Of a stretch of 64,000 nucleotides of DNA, positions 46,195 to 56,889 are shown in pieces (position 1 is the stretch's first letter; each line of letters opens with the position of its first letter). The translations under genes were made by a program, and so were the position numbers. The DNA is from Magnolia sinica. Lineage: Eukaryota; Streptophyta; Magnoliopsida; Magnoliales; Magnoliaceae. Location: NCBI RefSeq assembly GCF_029962835.1, contig NC_080577.1, positions 23,790,501 to 23,854,500 of the forward strand. Reading direction: 5' to 3'. The notes beneath the pieces are model-generated. The model did no database searches. It was given only the letters and a program-made list of their open reading frames with translations, and was not told the DNA's origin.

Positions 46195-46860
46195 AGTGGG
46201 GCAAACATTAAATCAAGCGAGCATATCATGATATTCAATGGGGCAAACATTAAATCGAGCGGGCATAACATGGTATTGAGCAGGGCAAACATTAAATCGA
46301 GTGTGCATAGCATGATATTGAGCTAGGCAAACATTAAATTGAGCGATCCTAGCATGAAATTTATCGAGGCAAACATTAAATTGACCTCATCTACCATGAA
46401 ATTAAGCTGGGAAAACATTAAATTGAGCAATCTTGTATGAAATTTATCGAGGCAAACATTAAATTGACCTTATCTACCATGAAATTAAGCTGGGTAAACA
46501 TTGAATTGAGCGATCCTAGCATGAAATTTATCAAGGCAAACATTAAACTGACCTTATCTACTATGAAATTAAGCTGGGCAAACATTACATTGAGTGATCC
46601 TAACATGAAATTTATCCAGGCAAATATTAAATTGACCTTATCTGCCATGAAATTAAGCTGGGCAAACATTAAATTGAGCGATCCTAGCATGAAATTGAGC
46701 AGGGTAAACATGAAATTCAGCGAGCATAGCATGAGATCGAGTGAGCCTTAACATGGAATTGAGTGAGCTTCAAATGGAATTGAGCGAGTTTCACATAGAT
46801 TTGACCGATCAACGCATAAAATTAACTAAGCCTAACGTATGAAATTGAGTAAGTCTAACA
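46195..46860 (+). repeat. 21-bp minisatellite in E2 with an 84-bp higher-order repeat
   Basis: After a few 42-bp dimers, positions about 46325-46690 are built of four different 21-bp units in fixed order: GGGCAAACATTAAATTGAGC, ATCCTAGCATGAAATTTATC, AGGCAAACATTAAATTGACC and TATCTACCATGAAATTAAGC (last base of each omitted), repeated about four times. After 46740 units decay into looser GAATTGAG(C/T)GAG words. Frames of about 104 residues on both strands are repeat by-products. Confidence 0.95.
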
Positions 46861-47262
46861 CATGGAATTGACCGAACTTTGCATGCAATGCAATTGTACA
46901 AGTCGAGAATTTTTTAAAAATATCTGTACCACCAACTACTGTAGTACCGGTCAAATGTAGGATGAAGAGAGGCGCTTTGCAATGAGGGAATATTTTGAAC
47001 CTTTTCAAGGATTGCAAATGCAGCTACTTCGTGGGATTTCACGTAACCCTAGCTAAGATGGAAAATGGCAAATGTAGAATGATGATATCTAGATGATTTA
47101 CGAAGATTCCGATCAGGAAAATGATAAGAAGAACCTCCGTATGTCGGTTTATCCTTGAAAGGGAGTGAAATGCGGTTATTTTGAGAAGGAAAGTTTATTC
47201 GTTAAGGGAGTGAAAGCAACGGAGTGAAAAGCAAGGCTTAAAAAATAAGCCAGTGAAAGGAA
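46861..47262. other. E2 interior spacer
   Basis: No gene. The part at 47160-47262 is weakly inverse to 43020-43105 on the left, so the E2 inverted arms may continue beyond the foldback insertion. Confidence 0.4.
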
Positions 47263-47790
47263 ACAGATTGGCTACTCCCCCTGCCACCAACCAATGGATA
47301 GTGGTCGGTGGTCTGTGAGCCCCACCATGATGTATGTGTTTCATCCATTCCGTTCATCCATTTTTACAGTTCATTTTAGGGCTTGTTCTAAAAAATGAGA
47401 GGGATGTAAATCTGAGGTGGACCACACCACAGGAAGATAATATTGATTGGATATTGACAATTAAAATTCTCCTAAGGCCCAACGAACTGTTTATTTCACA
47501 TCTAATCTATTGATTAGGTCATACAGGCCTAGATGAAGGGAAAAACCAAAAATCAGCTTCATCCAAAACTTTTATGGCCCCCTAATGGTTTCTAATGGTT
47601 GACGCTCATTCAACACTGTTTCCTGTAATGTGGTACACTTGAGATTTGGATATACCTCATTTTTGGTCTCATACCATAAAATGATCTAGAAAAATATATG
47701 GACGGCATGGATGAAAAGTATACATCATGGTGGGGCCCCAAACCACCGACCATCCGCCATTGGCCGATAGAAGGGGGAGTACCCAATCCG
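47263..47790. mobile_element. Foldback-family MITE (reference copy)
   Basis: Complete copy with inverted ends GGATTGGCTACTCCCCCTG and the inverse GGGGGAGTACCCAATCC; interior ACCACACCACAGGAA, TTTTGGTCTCATACCATAAA and ATCATGGTGGGGCCC in inverted arrangement. It lies directly inside the right TIR of E2. Confidence 0.7.
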
Positions 47791-48090
47791 TTTTCATGAA
47801 AAGGAGGGGTATTTTCGTCTTGGAATTTGGTGTCCGTACAAGGAGGTCTAAGTGTGTATTGTAAGTTTGTATTGCTTCAAAAAAACCGCTGGATAAAAGG
47901 TGAGGTCCTCATTCGTAAATTTCTCCTCATCCAAGAGGTAGCCCCTTTGATTTGACCGCCTAGATCTGTCACTGAATGCACCACTATGAGATTTGTAGCA
48001 TTCGAGCCTTTCACTAAAAACCACTCTAATCATGGGCGTGTTTGGTTGCACCATCAAATTGTGAAATATCATATTGGTGTGGTTTGGATC

Positions 48091-48119
48091 CTTACTCTTG
48101 ATTCAGTGGTAGACTCTTA
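48091..48119 (+). mobile_element. SINE, 5' part, interrupted
   Basis: CTTACTCTTGATTCAGTGGT followed by AGACTCTTA, the first 29 bp of the SINE, cut by the element at 48120-53185. It continues at 53186. Confidence 0.8.
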
Positions 48120-48339
48120 GGGTGTGTTTGGACGGGCAGATTAGGTGGGAGTAGAGTGGAGTAGGTGGGATAGGGTTTTGAAATCCCATCCCGTCCTACT
48201 GCAGGTCTGTTTGGGTGGCGCGGGTTTGATGACGGATAGGAGTGGTCTCTGGATTCGGGCAACGATCCGTTGGATTGCGAAATCTAGACGACTTGAAATC
48301 TCGCCTCTTCGCTATCCTCAACAATCCCATTCGTAGCTC

Positions 48340-50666
48340 GTCCGCAGTCCAATGTACGAACTGCAGGATGCGATTTCACAGGCCTCTGATTTGGCGGGAG
48401 AGATGCTGGTGGTAGGTTTTCATTTTGGCGCGAAATGAGGTTTATAACAACCACCATCAGGTCGCAATGGCCATCTTCATCGATCGACTACCATCGCAAG
48501 TTGAAGGTGTGGTCATTCGGAGGTAGGTCTTCTTCCTCGCACATACAGCATGAGACGTTATTCTGTATTGTGCATATGTCTTGCATGTTCCAGATATAGA
48601 TGATTTCTGTAGCATGTCATTGTTCCATGAAGGGTTTTCATGCATCTGATGTATAGCTGTGGATTTCGGCGAAACGGGCCCTCCGATATGGAGTTAGCTT
48701 GTCTGGCTAGCTGCGATGGCTTCTAATCCATGTCTGATATACCAATGCAGTTGGATTTCTTCTCCGTCCATCAAATCTGCCCTGTTTTTATTTCTATTGC
48801 TACAATCTTTCTTATAAAAATCTATGGCAGAATGTGTCACCGCATCGTCTCTTTCTCTTCACATTCTGTTAACTCGGATGGACGAGATGTTGTTGTAGAA
48901 TGGCCGTGTGAGGTTTTTTCTATATTGAATCTCAGGTTTAGGCATTAGTGATTCAGATTATAAAATGTCCTGGCAATTGGATAATCCATGGGATTTTGGG
49001 TTCTCTGAATATATATGAAGAATTTGACTCCTTGTTATTTTTTCGGATTCGTAAATAATAAATGGTATATAATCTCAGATGATTTATGTACTATTTGTCA
49101 TAGATTGTTCATATGAGAATCTCTGTTTACTAAATTGGAGATGTTACAATCGTAGATCTCAGATGGATCTACTCTGGTGGGTTTTCATTGGAATCGAGAT
49201 ATGAATTTCTTTTATTGATACGTATGTTAACCACTGTTTGATCAATGCTATCTTCATTTGCAAATGGATTCATTTATTAATAGACTATGTAATTTCATTT
49301 ACTATATCTGTGGGCAGATGGATTCTTTGTTAAGCATAACTATGTTCCTATTTGCACCTTCCCACCCTTGCTATGGCATGATGTATATAAATGTATTTAC
49401 TTGCATTTGCCAAAAGTTGTCTATAGTACGATTTTAATGGCGTATCCTATTCTTCACATTTAGTTTCCCATTGGAAGCAATTTCGGTTTACATATAAAGG
49501 AAGATTTGTTAGGACGTGGGATAACTGATTAAATGAACTACATAGTGTTTATATATATATATATATATATATATGTAATGCTCATGCTTTCCTCATGGTT
49601 TTGAGACGACAAAAATTCATTCTCCCATGTTTTTGTTTCAACTCATCAAGATAATTATCTTGATGATCAGAAAAATGCAATCTTCTTTCATACATAGAAA
49701 CTTTATTTCAGTATCTTACCTTATGAATTTTAGTTAAAGTCCAATTTATCTAAGAGTAGAAACAAGCAGGCCATAATGCGCCTGCCTCTTTTTTTTTTCT
49801 GAGAGAAATTATGCTTTCGGATCCAGTTGGATGCTTGATCAAATTTAATTGTCAGTAAGTTATTTTAGAATTGTAATTAGCAGGTATGCTCGTCTCTTCA
49901 AGTTAACGGCATGGTAACATTATTCCTCAAGTATGTAGTTCATTATTCTCCATTGAAAGCATGATTTTACAATTCTACATTTTTCTTCATGACTGTCAGT
50001 AGTTCATTTTTTAGATTGTGGGTATCTGAGGATTATTTTCTATTGTATACTTATTGAGTCCACAAGTATGAAAGCTACTTTCAACTGTGAAAGCAACTTC
50101 CTGAAAATGTGCATGGCCATAAGGACATAATTTTCAAGCATGTGGATGCACTCATAATATGTTATCATCCTTCAGTTCTGTTGTAAAACCAATGTTTGGC
50201 TTTCAGTCATTTGTTGGTGTTGTTTCTTTACTTTTCCAAGTATCCAATGGGCATCACTATCCTCACTTCTTTTTTATGTAATGAGATCCACTTGGAATTT
50301 GGACCTATTCATTTTTGAACTCACGGCCTAAAATGATCTCACCAAATGAATGGGCATGTGTGTATACAACACATTATGGTGGGGCCCACATAACGTAGTG
50401 ATATCACCTCACTAGTGAGATAGCTAGCAATCAATGCAGATCGTAGTAATTTGTTTGAAATAGTTTGATGCTTTCTGGATCATAACACTAGTGAATAGTA
50501 TTTGCTTCAAATTGCATAATATACAATTAAAAAAACAATGAGTTTGAAGTCATAGATAACTCCATACATGATTCCTAACACTTCAAACATCACCAGATTC
50601 GACACTACAATTAGGCAAAGGCATTTCCAACCTTCAATTGTGTTCCCACATCACCGAAACATATAA
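48340..50666. other. Intron-like island inside the Harbinger-like element
   Basis: T-rich sequence without the usual MITE words, looking like plant intron. A possible first exon (ATG at 48466, MAIFIDRLPSQVEGVVIR, followed by AG|GTAGGT) and a TA microsatellite (49550-49573) are present. Nothing is identifiable by family. Confidence 0.3.
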
Positions 50667-50933
50667 TGTCCAGGTCACTTCAGTAAGGCATGTGCACCGT
50701 CGAGACCTTGCACGGATTCTCATGCGGTTCAGTATGCAACATTTTTTGATGACTTAGACAGCCGCCATTCTTCGTCATCGTCCATCCGACAGACGATACA
50801 GACGGCACAAGTGACGCTGGCCATGGTTTCTAAGGTCGTGTCAACTAATGATCTTCCCCCATCAGACAGAGATATTCTGTGCTCTTCTAGTTGGCGTCGG
50901 TGTCCTTTTCTTTGTCTTCCTTGTTATTTTTAA
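50667..50933 (+). other. Open frame of 88 codons without start, possible exon
   Basis: Uninterrupted frame ending at TAA 50931-50933, including HAVQYATFFDDLDSRHSSSS and QTAQVTLAMVSKVV. No ATG near the start and no family recognised. GC content and codon pattern differ from the AT-rich sequence on both sides, so a captured exon is possible. Confidence 0.25.
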
Positions 50934-51389
50934 ATTCTAGCCCAACACGGATGACTGTATATCTTTATCTGTTACTTGTTTCTTTTCCTCTCATTTTCCC
51001 ACATAACTTTTATTTGACATTGTCTTTTGCTTCTCATGTTTTCATATATCTGTATCTTCAATTGCCATACACCTGTTGGGATCTACCTATATCACACCGC
51101 CGTATCTGATGTGGTCCATGCGGATACATGGCTATGTTCCATGGTGACAGTGATATTGATTGAATAAATTAGGTATTAAAGGCGCTGATGAGACATTCCT
51201 CATGTGGGCCCCACACAGTTTTATGACCCCTATAATGTATAGGCATGTCCAAAAATCATGTGGACCACATTACAGGAAACAGTGTTGAATGAGGGTCGAC
51301 CTTTAAAAACACCAGTGGGGTCCCCATGCAGTTAATATTCGTTGATATTTGTGTTTTATATCTTCGTCTGGGCCTGTATGGCCTAATGA

Positions 51390-51893
51390 ACAGCCAATGG
51401 TTGGTGGTCGATGCTCTGTGGGCCCCAACATGACTTATGTGTTTCATCAATGCCGTTCATCTATTTTTACATGTCATTTTATGGTATGAGACAAAAAATG
51501 AGGTATATATCAATCTCAATTGGACCACATTATAGGAAAAAGTGTCGAATGAGCGTTGACCATTAAAAACTTTTTGTGGGCCAAAAAAAACGGTTGGATC
51601 AAGCTGATATGTTTTTTTTCCTTTCATCTGTGCCTGTATGACCTAATCACCAGTTGGATGTCAAATAAACAGTACAATGGGCCTTAGGATGATTTTAATG
51701 GTGGATATCCAATCGCTATTGTTTTCCTATGGTGTGGTCCACCTGAGATTTATATCCCTCTAAATTTTTATGTCAGGCCCTAAAATGATCTTTAAAAATG
51801 GATGAGTGGAATGGATGAAACACATACATATGGTGGGCCCCACATAGCACCGACCACCAGGCACAGGGCTGGTGGCCGAGGGCGAGTAGCCAA
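51390..51893. mobile_element. Foldback-family MITE inside the Harbinger-like element
   Basis: CCAATGGTTGGTGGTCG at the left and, inversely, CGACCACC / GAGTAGCCAATCC at the right, with the ATTTTATGGTATGAGAC / GTCAGGCCCTAAAATGAT interior. Complete or nearly so. Confidence 0.65.
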
Positions 51894-52088
51894 TCCTTTC
51901 CCGCGCGAGTGGGGTTGTATAACTGTCCCTTTGGAAGGACGTTGGCACAAGTATATCAATCTAATTTAATCCCATGCCCGGCCAAACGCACTCCGGTTTT
52001 GAAATCCCATCCCGTCTGCCCAGCCAAACATGGCACTAGTTGCACCGCTAGATATAGCAATCCAACGGTTTTGAAATCCCATTCCTAA

Positions 52089-53118
52089 GGGCGTGTTTGG
52101 ATTCACGGTTTCGAGTGTATAGTATCGTATTAGTGTGGTTGATGGGACATGTCCCTCGTTTGGAAATGAACGGCGGGCGACGCATTCAACGCGCGCGAAT
52201 ATGCCTGAGAACCACTTTGCATCATCGATGGGATTGTACCGCGCAATCGGCCGGACGTTCGGCCAGACGTAAACAGGAAGAAAGCATTTCTTCTTTCACT
52301 GTGTTGCTGGTAATGCCCAGTATAGCCGTCTTTTGACAAATCCACACCGTCCATCATCTTCCTCTCGAAATTATACCATGAATAGTGAGCTTTGATCGTC
52401 CGATGATGTGGCCCACTGAGACAATCAAGCTGAAACAACAGCCGAACGGTCTTCTTTTGATCATTGTAGCGATCATGAGGAAGTATATGGCCATGAAAGG
52501 TCAACATGTTTTTGATGAGTTTTTCTCTCTCTACCTGATGAACGGTTCAGATCCACCTTTTACTGCATGATGGTGGCCCACAATGAAAAGACGGAACCTC
52601 TGTTTCGCAACAGAGTCGACGTACGTCGACTCTGTGAAGTTTGGTGGCCCACTTATTGAAGGTTTTTGGAAAATTCACTCCGTCCATTGGATTTAGGACG
52701 AAAAACCATCCGGAAGGAAGTGCTTTTGGAGTGAAATCAGCGTGGCCCATGAGGGTGTTTACTCCGCCATGCATTTCATGTTTAACGGTTGAGATTCTGC
52801 AATAGTTTGCATAGAAACAAAAGGACACCTAGGCAAGGGTAATGCCACCCTCTGAAGTAAATGAACGGCTCAGATCATTCAATGGAACAGTGAGTGAGCC
52901 CCACTACACGCACGTATATATATCGTGTGGCCCTTATCCGATCGTTTCCAAACATTGATCTGACATGAAATTGTATACATGCTAGAGTAATACGTCCTAT
53001 CCAAACATTGGTTAGTGACACGTCTCCGCTAGATGTATTTTGAATATCGCCCAACGTATACATGAGCAGTACCGGATGCAATACGATGCAACCAAAACGT
53101 GAATCCAAACACGCGCTT
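52089..53118. mobile_element. Nested TIR element within the Harbinger-like element
   Basis: Ends GGCGTGTTTGGATTCACG and the inverse CGTGAATCCAAACACGCG match over about 20 bp. Flanking TAA (left) and TTA (right) are suggestive but not identical. Interior non-coding. Confidence 0.6.
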
Positions 53119-53185
53119 ATTATCTTGAAAGCCAATCCACCTTAATATAACTCACTCCCACCTAATCAGCTGTCCAAACACGCCC

Positions 53186-53269
53186 TTAGGAGTTTCAAGA
53201 CCCGGTCAAGGGTTCGAGTATCCATAGGTGGTGAAAACCATGGTGAGTGTGTGGGGGTGTGTGTGAGTG

Positions 53270-53302
<33 letters not shown>
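53186..53302 (+). mobile_element. SINE, 3' part, with poly(A) tail
   Basis: TTAGGAGTTTCAAGACCCGG, B-box-like GGGTTCGAGTATCC, GGTGGTGAAAACC, a GT-rich tract and about 27 A's. It is the continuation of 48091-48119. Confidence 0.85.
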
Positions 53303-53306
<4 letters not shown>

Positions 53307-56150
53307 TCTGACAGTGGCAACTGCAGACTGCCACAACCGGTTGGAAAGTGACAAAGAACTTCGTAAGTAAAAAAAGAACTATAGCTCTAAATCCTGACCG
53401 TTCTTTGCGAAAGTTGGTATGGTCTGTCATATAGTGGACCACACATGTATAAAGTGAATAGTGTTAGCCAACGGTTTACACTCTACGAACATATATGTGG
53501 GCCAGCAGATGAATGCGACGGCTTGATTTTTTGATGCAGATGCACAAAACGGAACATTTGCATTGGAAAGCCCATGGTGACTGGCCCATTGTGTGTGGGT
53601 CCCACCAAGATGTGTGAACGTCATCCACTCCATCCATCACTCGGTTCCTTTCATTTTCTTCCTGTTAAGCTAAAAATCAGGCCACGCAGAACTCAGGTGG
53701 GCCACTCCAGGTAAAGTCATTACTAATACCTATAAAAAATGGTGTGGCCCACCTAAGTATTGGAATGGCCTGAATTTTGGGATGTGAGGTTGTAATAGTT
53801 GGGCGCATCTTATGAAAGGATTAGATGGAATTTAAAATACATGATGGGCCCACGCATGATGTTGGAGGTTGTGGTGATGGCCTCCTGTGGCGTGACCAAC
53901 GTATGCTTTATATCCCGAATTTTATATTGAGCGCTGATTTTTATGTACAGGATTGATGTGGGCACTACATCAGGTGGGCCACACAGAGCATTATAGCACA
54001 AGCTTATTCTACCGTTGATAAGGACACGTGTCATATTATTCATTATACACTGTACCTGTTCCAACCATGGAGCACGCTCTTCCAATGCCACCCTGCGAAA
54101 TCACACTGGTTGGAAATTCCCAACCGTTGGATCAGTGGCGATATAAGATGGATGGTCTAAACCGGTCATCACATGTAAAATGTCCAATGGTGGGCCCCCA
54201 CCATGTTTTCCCAATTCACACCGTTGGTCCATCGTCCCCCATCGTGGATGGACGATACCCCAAAAATCACCTCAAGCGACCTTTTGGTTTGTGTCCGTGT
54301 ACGCTTGAAAAAGGTCCGATTATTTCTGCTAATCCCCGAGATGGTTTGGGTAGCAACAGATCAACGGTCATGCCACCCACTTCCGCAGGAAGTTAGTGGG
54401 GCAGACCGACTATCTGCTAGTCCAATAATGAGGCAGATCCAAAACTCAAGTGGGCCACACCTCAGGAAACGGGATTGAACGGCCATGGTTGAAGCATTCA
54501 TCCGGCCACAAAAGTTTTGGATCAGTATAGTGCTTTTGTGTTTCGGGTTCATCTTACTGGGAATGGCCTTTATTAACGGTTTGGATGGTATATAAACATC
54601 ACGGTAGACCTGGGAAGGTTCCAACCCTAGGTATTTTCCCACCCCACTTTTCCTGTCGTGTGGCAAACATTAACTTTGAATCTGCCTCGTTTTTCGGTTA
54701 CTTTCCTACCATGAGCTGGAAAAATAGATGAACGGTTTAGATTTCTAACAAACATCATTATGGGTCCCACCTAGCTTCTTACTTCCCGCTGCTGTGGTCG
54801 TAACCATTCGCGTCCCCGTTGTCAGTTTTACTCGGTACGGGTTGCCTCGTCATAGGAGATAGATGGACAAGGTCTATCGGGCCCTCTGTAATGTGCTTGT
54901 TTTATCCACGCCATCCGGTCAGTATGAGCCGAAAAAAAAGCACAAAAAAAAAAAACAACTACATAACTCAAGTGGGCCACACAACATAAAATGGTGCGGC
55001 TTGAAGCGTACGGTTGAAAACTTCTTATGGCCCACATGGTTACACAGGCCCGAAGGAAAAATACGAATATAAGCTTGATTCAAAACTTCCGTGGTTGCGA
55101 ATAAGTTTTCAACAGTGAGCATTCAATCCCTACTGTTTAGTGTGATATTGTCCACTCAAGCTTTAAATCTGCCCTTTTTTATTTTTCCTATTATAAAATA
55201 GCCAAGAAAAAATGATGTACAGAGTAAATAAAACACATACATCTTGATGGGCCTACAGAGCTTGTCACCTGGGCCACCTGGCCATTAGCGTCCGTGACCG
55301 TGGTCGGGGTAAAACCGAGTACGATCAGGCCGTGACCGTGGTGCCCAAGTTTTTTTTAAAAAAACACTTCACGCTCACGCCGTAGTGGCTGTGGATACTC
55401 GACGTGTGTTGAAACTCCTGAGAGTCTCCACCACCTGAGCAAGAGTAAGGATCCGTGGTGCCAACTTGATTCATATGTTGTATATCCACGCCGTACATCC
55501 GTTTGGCTCATTTCATCTTAGGTGATATTACGAAACATGAAGCAGATACAAATCTTAGGTGGACCGCTCCAGAGGAAACGATAATAACTGATAACCCATG
55601 TTAAAAACTTCCTGAGGGGCCATCATTATATTTATAGGCCATCCAAGCTGTTGATAAGGTCACGTGTACTTGGGTGAAAGGAAAATACAAATATCAGCTG
55701 ATCCAAAACTTGGGTGGCCCATGAAAAAGTTTATAATGTTTGATCTCCACTGTTTCCTAGGGTGTGGTCCATCTGAGAGGATCTTCTTCATGTTTAAGAC
55801 CATTACCTAAAATGATCTAAAAATCTGGATGGACGGACTGGATATATATAAAAAAAAAAAAATCAAGGTTGGGCCCACAATCACGGTCCGACCAAAATCG
55901 GTATCACCCCCTACCTGACCGAATCCACTACCTTTACTTGCTCTATTTAGAAAAGCTGAATAATCAGGCAACGCTGCTGCAACACAAGCTATCGAAAGCA
56001 ATTCAAACCTGTTTAATGTTAAAACCCTGACTCTCTCCTTTTATCTGTCACCTTCTCAGAGGCTGGTATGAGCTAATTTGCGTATGAAGGAAGTGTCAGC
56101 TTTGAAGAAAATGAAAGGAAACGACGGAAAAAACAAAACCCGCTTGATTC
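53303..56150. other. Spacer with MITE fragments and one SINE
   Basis: Foldback-family pieces at 53570-53760, 54415-54790, 54840-55270 and 55455-55920, some in inverted pairs; no gene. A SINE copy lies at 55350-55450. Confidence 0.45.
55350..55450 (-). mobile_element. SINE copy (truncated middle)
   Basis: CTTACTCTTGCTCAGGTGGT at its 5' end in minus orientation, GGAGACTCTCAGGAGTTTCA, then a shortened body and a poly(A) tail. Confidence 0.65.
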
Positions 56151-56889
56151 TCATCTCTCTCTCTCTCTCGATATCTGTCGACACAGATCGAGAGGTTACA
56201 GCTTTGATGTTGAGATGATTTTCAGGGGAAGGTACATCTCAGGTGGCCACGGTATAGCAGTGGTGTAGATTAGAGCTGATTATCCCTATCTTATTAATAC
56301 TTGTTTTACGAGAAGCGAAAGATACCCCACTCGTCTCTCTCTCTCTCTGCGCGATTCCTAAAAAAAGGTGTAGAACACTGAGCCAAGGAAAAAGGCCCAC
56401 CTCCCCATAAAAGGCAAAAGCACCCCTTACTCCCTTTCCCAAAAACGCTCCTCCATTTCTGCCCAGTATCCCCGTCTCTCTCCCTCTCTCTCTCTCACCT
56501 TTTGTCACTTCGAGCAAAATACCCATCTCTCAAAACCTTCTTCTATACAAAACAGCAAGTGGGTTCTTCCAATCCTTACTCTTTTCTTTATCCATTGCAA
56601 GCAAAAAAAAAAAAAAAAATCATTGCTAAAAAATCCCCTGAAACTCCATTTTCCAGCATTCATTTCTAAAAAAATCCAGTTGGGGATTTCCAATCCTCCC
56701 TCTTTTCCTTATCATTTTCCTTTGAATCTAGAAAAAAGAAAAAGGAAAAAAAAAAAAAAAAAAATCACACCCTTTTAAATCCCATTTTCCAGCCATTAGT
56801 TGGTGATATGTTCTTTCAAGAAAAAAAACCCACTTCTGAAATACCCAAAAATCCTTATTTCTCAGCCATGATTTGATTAAAACCCCCAA
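56150..56889 (+). promoter_or_regulatory. Upstream region of the PDLP gene
   Basis: Contains several CT-rich pyrimidine patches (56150-56170, 56333-56350, 56473-56498), common near plant transcription starts, and a TATA-like CATAAAAG at about 56405. The start site is not certain; the A- and T-rich runs at 56585-56600 and 56740-56765 would lie in the 5' leader. Confidence 0.4.

Larger units (their letters stand above)
42889..47924. mobile_element. Mutator-like element E2 (5.0 kb, non-autonomous)
   Basis: Same TIR as E1: GAGAAATTTATGACTG at 42889, and its inverse ending at 47924. The 9-bp word TCATCCAAG lies at 42880-42888 and 47926-47934; the right copy is one base away from the TIR edge, so either the TIR has an extra base there or the duplication is 8 bp. 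The interior has a SINE, foldback sequence, the 21-bp minisatellite and a 2.5-kb gypsy element inserted into that array. No transposase. Confidence 0.85.
48120..53185. mobile_element. PIF/Harbinger-like element (5.07 kb)
   Basis: Ends GGGTGTGTTTGGAC and the inverse of GTCCAAACACGCCC, with inverted similarity running on through GATTAGGTGGGAGT. The 3-bp TTA is present on both sides (48117-48119, 53186-53188), and removing the element restores an uninterrupted SINE (ACTC-TTA-GGAG), which fixes the limits to the base. TTA duplications and GGG..GTTTGG ends are Harbinger features. No DDE transposase or Myb-like protein was recognised; the interior includes other MITEs and an AT-rich stretch of unknown origin. 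Confidence 0.85.

Noticed and set aside
46418..46751. Overlapping 104-residue frames on both strands in E2
   Set aside because: Same cause: 21-bp units without stops in those frames.
52130..52507. 125-residue minus frame
   Set aside because: Lies in a nested TIR element with foldback words; no domain.
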